Positions 16,051 to 21,548 of a DNA stretch of 21,548 nucleotides are shown one piece after another. The stretch lies in IMG/VR virus record IMGVR_UViG_3300037728_000008, positions 1 through 21,548 of that record, one strand, 5' to 3'. The notes under the pieces were generated by a model. That model made no database searches. It saw only the letters and a list, made by a program, of their open reading frames with translations, and was not told the origin of the DNA. The position numbers and the translations under genes are program-made. How positions within the stretch are numbered: position 1 is the stretch's first letter; the number at the start of each line of letters is the position of its first letter. Source of the DNA: a virus.

Positions 16051-17066
16051 CGTGAAGAGACTTTGAATCTATTTGTGTTAGGGCTAAAGTCTACCGTTCG
16101 CCCATCGATGTGTTCAAACTGAAACTCGATAGAATAAAACCGCTCGGGCTGTACGTTTTTTAAGTCCACGTCAAAAAAGTACCCGTCTTCACCGAAGCTA
16201 CATTTTGACTGCTCGCTAAACGGAATAACCCTTCTTCCATTTCGAAGGTCTTTGATCTGGTATTTTAAGTCCCCGTTTTCGATTCTTACCGGATCTTTGT
16301 CTCTTTGAAATTCTTCGACAAATTGCTGCTTGATATACTTTTCTTTAACACTTAAACGAAACCTTTTAATTCCGTTTGGTCGATAGGTTCCCTCAATGTT
16401 TTTGATTTGGATCGTGGGGTTTGAGCCAATTCCAATAGACGTGCCTACCGACGTGTCAATAAACGAGTCGTCATACTTTACGACAAGCTCTGGCACGTAA
16501 ATTGTGTGCGTCTTATTGCCGAAGTATTTTAGCTCGTAATCAGTTTCATCAAACTCCGGGTCAGACTTTAAAAGAAACCCGTGGTTTTCAATGACATTTT
16601 CGATCCAAGCCATTACAATTGTTGTAACATCTAAAACAACATCTGTGTCTTGAAATTCGTCAAACGTTTTGAAATTGCCAAATGAAGAAATGAAGTCTCC
16701 ACCGGGAGAGTCCCAATCCTCCGGGCCTCTACTTTCCCAAGAGACGCCTTCGGTCGTTTGAGGCTCGTTAAACTTCCGTCCTCTTCCGCGCTCGAAGTCT
16801 TTTTCTAACGGATGCACGTCAATATCGTATTCTGCGGGAACGTTTGACGCTTCCACGGTGTAAAGACGTAAGTCGGCCTCGAACATTTGCCCGGAAATTC
16901 CGCTTCCAATATAATTTTCAACACGCTCTAAGTCAAACTTCGATACGATTCGGCGCTCGAATCCATTTTCTCTTCCAAGCTCTAAAACCTCGTTGACCCC
17001 CACGTTTTGCGTTGGCCTGTCTTCATAGAGGGTCGAGTCTTTAAGTGGATTTAAAAAATGATACAT
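16047..17066 (-). CDS. structural protein with DNRLRE-like N-terminal domain
   Basis: This 339-residue protein is a likely virion component. Residues 1-190 resemble the DNRLRE fold seen in surface and phage proteins: NPLKDSTLYE, then NVGVNEVLELGRE, a segment RRIVSKFDLER, EADLRLYT, and later GVSWESRGPEDWDSPGGDF followed by DTDVVLDVTTIVMAWIE. This order (starting strand, central W-rich loop, final strand) is typical of the family. Residues 215-339 form a second beta-rich region, including RFRLSVKEKYIKQQF and FYSIEFQFEHIDGRT. It lies 12 bases after the HiPIP-like gene and overlaps the next gene by 4 bases. Peripheral baseplate is the likely location, by context. Confidence 0.65.
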   Translation of the reverse strand: MYHFLNPLKDSTLYEDRPTQNVGVNEVLELGRENGFERRIVSKFDLERVENYIGSGISGQMFEADLRLYTVEASNVPAEYDIDVHPLEKDFERGRGRKFNEPQTTEGVSWESRGPEDWDSPGGDFISSFGNFKTFDEFQDTDVVLDVTTIVMAWIENVIENHGFLLKSDPEFDETDYELKYFGNKTHTIYVPELVVKYDDSFIDTSVGTSIGIGSNPTIQIKNIEGTYRPNGIKRFRLSVKEKYIKQQFVEEFQRDKDPVRIENGDLKYQIKDLRNGRRVIPFSEQSKCSFGEDGYFFDVDLKNVQPERFYSIEFQFEHIDGRTVDFSPNTNRFKVSSR

Positions 17067-17078
17067 ACAGCTTTTTCT

Positions 17079-17462
17079 TTATTCGTCTTCAACTTCGTGC
17101 CACTGGTTGCACCATCCTTCCGGCTTTACTTTGCCGCGAATTTGCGAGCAAATGTGGTCTCCAGTCGCAACTTCTTTATATAGATATTCACAGTTTAAAC
17201 ACTTCTGTTCTCCGCTGGCTTCGTCTACGTATTGAGAATCTTCTTTCGACATTTTATAGGGTGGAGTTCCAGACCCCAACAACCAATAAAGAAGAATGTT
17301 TGTGCTTCTTTCATCCGGGTCCATGTTTTTGAACCGCTCTATGGCCTGCTTTACTTCTTCGGGGGCGTTTTTCCCGGCGTCTGGATACTCGTATTCTTCG
17401 GACAGAAGCTTTTTTACCTCTTCCTCAACAACTGAACGAAGTTTCTTTTTTGAAAGATACAT
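17079..17462 (-). CDS. small protein with HiPIP-like iron-sulfur motif
   Basis: This 127-residue protein ends in a cysteine pattern C88-x2-C91-x13-C105-x12-C118, with the last Cys in GWCNQW. High-potential iron-sulfur proteins have C-x2-C-x16-C-x13-C and the same GWCxxW ending, and the upstream KEDSQYVDEA matches their conserved Tyr region. A 4Fe-4S cluster is therefore plausible; a zinc-binding site is the alternative. Residues 4-22 form a basic/acidic amphipathic helix (SKKKLRSVVEEEVKKLL) that resembles the N-terminus of the Gln-rich protein at 19757-20485. Residues 30-70 form a helical linker. It sits between gp6-like and DNRLRE-like genes with gaps of 21 and 12 bases. I recall similar small HiPIP-like proteins in phage genomes, with no established function. 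Confidence 0.7.
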   Translation of the reverse strand: MYLSKKKLRSVVEEEVKKLLSEEYEYPDAGKNAPEEVKQAIERFKNMDPDERSTNILLYWLLGSGTPPYKMSKEDSQYVDEASGEQKCLNCEYLYKEVATGDHICSQIRGKVKPEGWCNQWHEVEDE

Positions 17463-17483
17463 GGTGTGGTTTTTGTATTTGTG

Positions 17484-19364
17484 TTATTTAGCACTTCCCT
17501 TTATATCTCGATCCGGAAACTTGATTTCGAAAACTGAAGGATCTAAAGAGGGATAAATGATATTGTCTTTTGTTGCCGATTCAATGTCGTATATATTGTC
17601 TGAGTAGTCGTCTCCAGTCTTGTTTGTAATTTCAAACCTCGAAACGTTTTGAACTCCGTCAATTTCGTTAAGCTCCCGGATCACTTGGCCGATAATGATC
17701 GGCTCTGCAAACCCTTGATTGTCTATGTCAAACAGGTCTCGAAGCTTCGCTAAACAACGGGCAAGAACTTGGTTTTTGTTATACGTAGAAAAAACCAAAA
17801 CCTCAAAATTTATGCCAATATTGACCACGAACCCGTCTTTGATGTTCACCGCGTCTGTAAGCATCCGGAACTGCCGAAGGTAATTTTTCAAGTTCTGTTT
17901 GGTTGCGTCGTTTACAGGAGTAAGTTTTTTGTTATCGTCGTATCCTAAGACGTAAAGGTTAATTGCAAGCGGGTTTTCCTCTGTTCGGTTTGTAGATCCG
18001 GTTTGAACTTCGTCGTTTGTCACATACGCCTTTGCCACCGAACCGTACCTGCTTGGCATGTTTAGGCTTCGAACCACGTAGTCTTCTTTTGTCACCGCCC
18101 GGTCTTGTGCAGAGAAAAAAGCCCGTGCGTTATTTTTGATTTCTTGAACGGACTCCGGACCTCTACCTCCTGTTGCCGGAATCGGGTTTTGAACACTTAG
18201 GCTGTCTTGAACGTCTTGGACTTGCTGCTGTTTTGTTGAAGACAGAGCTTCAAAGTCTTGAACGTCAAAATCCACTTGGTCAACAACCGTCAAATCGCTT
18301 TTAGGAACGTTAGAGGACGCTCCACCTCCAGACGAATACTGGACCGTAAGCGTTGTGTTGTAAGGAACTTGTCCGTATGTATTCGTTTGAAGAAAGTTTG
18401 ACGGGTCAAGCGGTTCTTCAAGCTGCTGTTCGGGAGTAAGAACCGGGTTTCCGATGTTTTGTGGGTTTGGAACGATTTCTTCGTTTGGTTTGTCCGAAGC
18501 TCCGGAGCCAAACTGAAGAAACACGTCTCCGCTTCTGTCTACTCTTTGGATGAATCTTCTTGGGGTTCTTTCAAGTTTCAAAAGAGAACGAACGTCAACG
18601 TCGTCTGTGAAGTTCGGGTCAGTAACGTTTGTGTTCTTAAACTCTTGAAACGTTGTTTCTTGTGCTAGATACGGCACTTCAAACCAACGGTTTCCATCCG
18701 AATCGGTCACTTCAAGAATGTCAATGAAATCGTCGTCTCGAATGAAAATCTTTTGATACGGCTCTGGAGAACCAAAATCAAATGTTCGCGTCCGAATTTC
18801 ACCTGCAACAGCCGGAACCGTTTTTGAAAGCAAGTATTGAGTCGGTTCCCCGGAAATGTCCCGATTGAAAATTTCAACGTTCAAAGGGTCGTCAAACCGA
18901 TCAATGGTAAAGTCTACTTCTCTTGTTGTCCGAAACGTAACGTCAGGGTTGCTTGAACTTGTAACGGTCATTCCCTGCTCGATTGTAGGAACCACCGAAA
19001 AGTCCGGTTCAAGTTCTCCGGTTTGGCTGTTGTTTCGAACGGGTGCGACAACAAAAACTTCAATCTCTGTTTGTGCGGGTCTGTTTTGTTTGGGAGTATA
19101 CCCAAGGACTTGCGCTAAGTCCCGGACGTTCTCTTCTTCTTCAGCGTATTGAATTAAGTTCTCTCTAAACTGCTGGTCTGTGTAGTAGGAAAGAACGTCA
19201 CCAACATAAGATGAAAGCTCGATAAAGACATTTCCGATGCTTTCTTCGGAGAAGTCTTGATACGTCTCCGGGAAGTACGTCTTCGTAAATTCGATTAAAC
19301 CGTCTTTGATTGAATCAAAGTCGCGGTTGAGATATCGAATGTCTTTTGAATTTTCGTTGGGCAT
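17484..19364 (-). CDS. 6: baseplate wedge protein, gp6-like (baseplate J family)
   Basis: This 626-residue protein matches the T4 gp6 / baseplate J type, which forms the inner ring of the baseplate wedge. The N-terminal helical region has RYLNRDFDSIKDGLIEFTKT, then ELSSYVGDVLSYYTDQQFRE and VRDLAQVLGYTPK, as in marine T4-type gp6 proteins. Around residues 410-450 is the J-family segment RAFFSAQDRAVTKEDYVVRS followed by SRYGSVAKAYV. The C-terminal third (VNIGINFEVLV, then EPIIIGQVIRELNEIDGV) is the usual J-family end. T4 gp6 is about 660 residues, so this is full length. It starts 21 bases after the gp25-like gene, the conserved gp25-gp6 order. Confidence 0.9.
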   Translation of the reverse strand: MPNENSKDIRYLNRDFDSIKDGLIEFTKTYFPETYQDFSEESIGNVFIELSSYVGDVLSYYTDQQFRENLIQYAEEEENVRDLAQVLGYTPKQNRPAQTEIEVFVVAPVRNNSQTGELEPDFSVVPTIEQGMTVTSSSNPDVTFRTTREVDFTIDRFDDPLNVEIFNRDISGEPTQYLLSKTVPAVAGEIRTRTFDFGSPEPYQKIFIRDDDFIDILEVTDSDGNRWFEVPYLAQETTFQEFKNTNVTDPNFTDDVDVRSLLKLERTPRRFIQRVDRSGDVFLQFGSGASDKPNEEIVPNPQNIGNPVLTPEQQLEEPLDPSNFLQTNTYGQVPYNTTLTVQYSSGGGASSNVPKSDLTVVDQVDFDVQDFEALSSTKQQQVQDVQDSLSVQNPIPATGGRGPESVQEIKNNARAFFSAQDRAVTKEDYVVRSLNMPSRYGSVAKAYVTNDEVQTGSTNRTEENPLAINLYVLGYDDNKKLTPVNDATKQNLKNYLRQFRMLTDAVNIKDGFVVNIGINFEVLVFSTYNKNQVLARCLAKLRDLFDIDNQGFAEPIIIGQVIRELNEIDGVQNVSRFEITNKTGDDYSDNIYDIESATKDNIIYPSLDPSVFEIKFPDRDIKGSAK

Positions 19365-19385
19365 TTTGTCTTTACCTTAGCAGAT

Positions 19386-19751
19386 TTACTCTTCTTCTAA
19401 AAATATTTGCATGAATTCAGATGTACCCGGCGTAAAGTCTGTCGTGAATTTTAGTTGAACCTCTACACCGTTTGTAACAAAATTGATTTGCAAGTTCTCA
19501 ATTGTCAAATAGCTCATCCACCGCTCGGTTGCAGACCGAATTTCTTCTTCAATCCGGTCGCGAGTCCTCTCGGTTTGATTCGAGTAGGTGAGCGTGTGAA
19601 GATTTGTTCCAAACTCCGGTTTCATAAGACGCTCTCCTTTCCGGGTAGAAAGAAGGTTAAACAGGTTGACACGGACCTGCTCTAGATCCGTGTCCGTCCT
19701 GTCAAAATATCCGTCTCGGCCTCTACGTAATGGATAATCCAGTCCAATCAT
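19386..19751 (-). CDS. 25: baseplate wedge protein, gp25-like
   Basis: This 121-residue protein belongs to the gp25/GPW family of baseplate wedge proteins, which link the hub to the wedge and nucleate the sheath. The family core is visible: LFNLLSTRKGERLMKPEFG at 30-48, TNLHTL, then a helix RDRIEEEIRSATERW and the strand pair VTNGVEVQLKFTTDF. T4 gp25 is 132 residues, so it is full length. The conserved Glu-Pro-Arg-type loop reads KPEFG here. It begins only 5 bases after the Gln-rich protein ends and is followed 21 bases later by gp6, the usual order. No lysozyme-like catalytic residues are expected in this family despite an old database name. Confidence 0.92.
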   Translation of the reverse strand: MIGLDYPLRRGRDGYFDRTDTDLEQVRVNLFNLLSTRKGERLMKPEFGTNLHTLTYSNQTERTRDRIEEEIRSATERWMSYLTIENLQINFVTNGVEVQLKFTTDFTPGTSEFMQIFLEEE

Positions 19752-19756
19752 TTATT

Positions 19757-20485
19757 TTATTGGCCGTTTTTATCTCTGTTAATTTCTGCCTTTTTCGCTT
19801 TCGAGCGTTTTGGTTGGCGCTGACGTTTTTTCTCTTCTGTAAGCCGTTGTTTGGCGTCTTCGGAAAGCGTTTGGTCGTCATTGAACATTCCCGGTTTCCA
19901 ACTTTGGCTTACCTGTGAAGGGCTTGGGCCTTGTGCTCCACCTGCTCCAGCCGCTGGAGAGTGTCCTTTCTTGTTTTTCATTTTTTCATTTAGGTCTTTC
20001 CAACGATTTGTCAAGTTTTCATCAAGAGGAGCGGAGTGTTGGTTCATCGTCTCTTGAACTGGGTTTTGCCTGCCGCCACCTTGACGTTGCTGTTGCGGTT
20101 GGGCTTGCCCTTGACCCCCACCCCCAAAGTACTGCTGATCCATCATTTGTTTAAAACTTTGGCTTGGATCTTGCTGGGCGTTAATTTGCTGTTGGCCTTG
20201 ATTTCCTTGCCTGTTGTGGGCGTTAAGCATCTGATCTGCCTGTTGACTTACGCCACCACCTTGCTGCCCACCGCCTGCTTGACGTTGAGCATTTCTTCCG
20301 ATTTCAGACTGTTTGCGGCGTTTCATGATGTTGTTGACCATTTCATCCCCGGATTGAGACGGGCCAGAGCCGTTCACCTCGTTTAAGACTTCACGAACAA
20401 TCTGCTTTTTAAGCTGACCGCCCATTTTCTTAACTTCTTCTTTTACGATCTTGCGAATTACTCCTACTAGTTTTTTCTTGTTCAT
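19757..20485 (-). CDS. Gln/Gly-rich disordered protein
   Basis: This 242-residue protein has three parts. Residues 1-38 are a basic amphipathic helical region (KKKLVGVIRKIVKEEVKKM, then LKKQIVREVLNEV). Residues 60-150 are low complexity, with runs of Gln, Gly and Asn such as QGNQGQQQINAQQ and PQQQRQGGGRQ. The last 30 residues are strongly basic (EEKKRQRQPKRSKAKKAE). No globular domain or catalytic motif is visible. It precedes gp25 by 5 bases, so it is probably translated with the baseplate module. A scaffolding, tail-assembly or DNA/RNA-binding role is possible, but only by context. Its leader has both a CTATATATAA motif and a TATCTAT element. Confidence 0.65.
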   Translation of the reverse strand: MNKKKLVGVIRKIVKEEVKKMGGQLKKQIVREVLNEVNGSGPSQSGDEMVNNIMKRRKQSEIGRNAQRQAGGGQQGGGVSQQADQMLNAHNRQGNQGQQQINAQQDPSQSFKQMMDQQYFGGGGQGQAQPQQQRQGGGRQNPVQETMNQHSAPLDENLTNRWKDLNEKMKNKKGHSPAAGAGGAQGPSPSQVSQSWKPGMFNDDQTLSEDAKQRLTEEKKRQRQPKRSKAKKAEINRDKNGQ

Positions 20486-20495
20486 AATATTAATG

Positions 20496-20518
20496 TAAAG
20501 GTCTTATGAATATAGATA
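20496..20518 (-). promoter_or_regulatory. TATCTAT-type leader element, looser match
   Basis: The minus strand reads TATCTAT, 9 bases, then ACCTTTA, and 10 bases later the ATG at 20485. The resolvase leader has TATCTAT, 10 bases, then ACCTTTA. The match is shorter than that between the resolvase and nuclease leaders and may be chance in AT-rich DNA. Confidence 0.2.
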
Positions 20519-20528
20519 ACTCTTGTGA

Positions 20529-20538
20529 TTATATATAG
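20529..20538 (-). promoter_or_regulatory. candidate phage promoter before the Gln-rich protein gene
   Basis: The minus strand reads CTATATATAATC, ending 43 bases before the ATG at 20485, in the 59-base gap after the 179-residue protein. It also contains an exact TATAAT. It is the third copy of the CTATATATWAA motif and would drive the baseplate wedge operon. Confidence 0.45.
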
Positions 20539-20544
20539 AGGCTA

Positions 20545-21084
20545 TTATACATATCCTGTCCACGGGTATGGGACCGGAACAGGTGCTCCGGTCGGTTGTG
20601 GGGTTAAGCTAATTGTCACTCCCGAAACAGTTTGAAAATGTGCCCGTATAGACTGGATAAGTCCATCAATAAATATTTCTATTGATTCAGACTCTTGGGG
20701 AAGCGTATAGTTAAATGTTCCCGGAGACGTGACTTGATTGGACGTAACCTGAATGGAGGGGGGTGGAGGAACGGCAAACTCTAAAATAGCCCCGGTCCAA
20801 TACGTAATCACCCCTGTTTGAAAAGCCGTTGAAATAGTTTGATATGCAGACGCGGTTGTGTTTCCAAAGGCAGAGGAAAACGCTCCGGTAAGAGCGGTTT
20901 GAAGCCCTGCCGGGTTTGCTTGAACAACACCGTTTCCGTAAAGTTGATCTTGTCCACTTTTCACCAGAGAATCGTACCAACTTGTGATTTGGCGAGCCAC
21001 TTGGGGAATCTGTGGGTCCGAATCAAGATTCCCTTCCAATATGTCCTTTAGGTCTTGCTCTTGAGACTGGAAATTTATTGGCAT
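20545..21084 (-). CDS. small conserved virion-type protein
   Basis: This 179-residue protein overlaps the sulfotransferase-like gene by 10 bases. The N-terminal half is helical with Ala, Ser and Gln, and contains GVVQANPAGLQTALTGAF and the conserved-looking YWTGAILEF. The C-terminal half has VPPPPSI, a Ser/Thr-rich strand region, a helix IEIFIDGLIQSIRAHFQTVSG, and the ending PYPWTGYV. I recall this arrangement (YWTGA, a Pro-rich stretch, a helix with His, then WTGY at the end) from small structural proteins of T4-type cyanophages. No catalytic motif is visible. The WTGYV end may be a docking or assembly tail. Virion location is inferred from that resemblance and from the neighbouring baseplate genes. 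Confidence 0.55.
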   Translation of the reverse strand: MPINFQSQEQDLKDILEGNLDSDPQIPQVARQITSWYDSLVKSGQDQLYGNGVVQANPAGLQTALTGAFSSAFGNTTASAYQTISTAFQTGVITYWTGAILEFAVPPPPSIQVTSNQVTSPGTFNYTLPQESESIEIFIDGLIQSIRAHFQTVSGVTISLTPQPTGAPVPVPYPWTGYV

Positions 21085-21548
21085 ACGTTTTGATTGAAGT
21101 ATTGAATCTCTTCTTCGTAGTGTCTTTTAATCATTTCTTCTGTCTCGGGGCTGTAAGTGACCGAACTTCTATTTCTTACGTTCTTGTTGTTGTGTGGAAA
21201 AGAATCTGTGTTAGAAATGCCCGTCGCCTCTTTTAAGACTCTTTCCAAGTTTTCAAATCCGTTCTTTCCGTGCCAAATTACATGGTCTACATCTTCACAT
21301 TTCTCTCCCATATAATAGAAAAACCCGATGCGTCTAGGAATAAATTGCATACTGTAATCTCCGCTCATGTTTTCGGTGTTATACGATAAATACCAATCCA
21401 CATATTCTTTAAACGAATGGTCCTTTGCAAAATTGTAACACTTAGGGAACCATTTTCTTCCGTTTCTTTTTTGGCAGTATTTATACCCGGAGTGAAGCCA
21501 GTCTACATGATTTCTTGCAATTGAAAACTTTGTGTAATCCCGGTATTT
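21075..21548 (-). CDS. sulfotransferase-like protein, 5' end beyond window
   Basis: The frame is open from the right edge to a TAA at 21075, leaving at least 158 codons without the N-terminus. An internal GTG at 21401 is not the real start, because conserved sequence continues upstream of it. The segment FSIARNHVDWLHSGY fits the 3'-phosphate-binding motif of the sulfotransferase family (FxxRNPxDRxxSxY), where Arg and Ser bind the PAPS cofactor. Downstream are FKEYVDWYL, a GKNGFENLERVLKEATGI segment matching the family's RxENLxxD region, FPHNNKN, and YSPETEEMIKRHYEEEIQYF, the usual ending. Such genes are frequent in marine phages, where substrates are unknown; surface glycan or fibre modification is possible. 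The 5'-phosphosulfate-binding loop would lie outside the window. Confidence 0.7.
   Translation of the reverse strand, partial: KYRDYTKFSIARNHVDWLHSGYKYCQKRNGRKWFPKCYNFAKDHSFKEYVDWYLSYNTENMSGDYSMQFIPRRIGFFYYMGEKCEDVDHVIWHGKNGFENLERVLKEATGISNTDSFPHNNKNVRNRSSVTYSPETEEMIKRHYEEEIQYFNQNVCQ

Noticed and set aside
17079-17462. Classification of the four-Cys protein as an ordinary zinc ribbon
   Set aside because: Two separate CxxC pairs would be expected. Instead there is one CxxC followed by two single Cys with the GWCxxW ending, which fits HiPIP better. Zinc binding is not excluded.
19386-19751. Lysozyme activity for the gp25-like protein
   Set aside because: The family name reflects an old annotation. 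The sequence shows the wedge-protein core and no lysozyme catalytic pattern.
21075-21401. A 108-residue protein starting at an internal GTG
   Set aside because: The frame continues upstream without a stop to the window edge and carries the conserved sulfotransferase RN...S..Y motif, so the gene is a longer one cut by the window.
1-21548. tRNA genes, CRISPR arrays, integrase or attachment sites
   Set aside because: Gaps are at most 116 bases and none contains a cloverleaf, a regular direct-repeat array or a recombinase gene.

Overview
The window is a 21.5 kb stretch of what looks like a large tailed-phage genome, or a prophage copy of one. The phage appears to be a contractile-tailed myovirus of the T4 type. 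Every gene I can support lies on the minus strand, so transcription runs from the right edge to the left edge. Coding density is very high: the longest gap between genes is 116 bases, and no stretch over 300 bases lacks a gene. I see no rRNA, tRNA, insertion sequence, integrase, CRISPR array or cellular housekeeping gene. Composition is moderately AT-rich by eye. Almost no start codon has a Shine-Dalgarno sequence, and leaders are A/T-rich instead. This would fit a host that initiates largely without Shine-Dalgarno pairing, such as Bacteroidota and relatives, but that is inference.

Layout in transcription order (right to left). (1) 21548-19757: the C-terminal part of a sulfotransferase-like protein, a small conserved virion-type protein, and a Gln/Gly-rich disordered protein. 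(2) 19751-15405: the baseplate wedge module, with gp25-like and gp6-like proteins, a small protein with a HiPIP-like iron-sulfur motif, a DNRLRE-like structural protein, and two small proteins of unknown function. (3) 15401-8172: large structural proteins. These are a 1307-residue baseplate/tail protein with an internal LamG-like domain, a 211-residue protein with an Ig-like tail, and two tandem proteins sharing the same C-terminal domain.

(4) 8130-3285: a DNA-metabolism island set inside the structural genes. It holds a RuvC-like Holliday junction resolvase, a DnaG-type primase, and a 1057-residue protein that joins an Mre11/SbcD (T4 gp47) nuclease to a Rad50/SbcC (T4 gp46) ATPase in one chain. 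(5) 3259-1: tail-fibre genes. These are a fibre ending in a self-cleaving S74 chaperone, a beta-rich fibre or adhesin protein, and a fibre with an 18-19-residue repeat that runs off the left edge.

The structural genes would build the baseplate and host-recognition fibres. The island supplies end resection, primer synthesis and junction resolution, which together suit recombination-dependent replication and clearing of branches before packaging. Candidate control signals fall in two groups. A CTATATATAA-like motif sits before several structural genes. A different shared leader, beginning TATCTAT and ending TTCACC exactly 17 bases before the ATG, precedes the resolvase and the nuclease fusion. 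The most unusual items are the single-chain Mre11-Rad50 fusion with altered motifs, the shared leader, and the HiPIP-like protein inside the baseplate operon.
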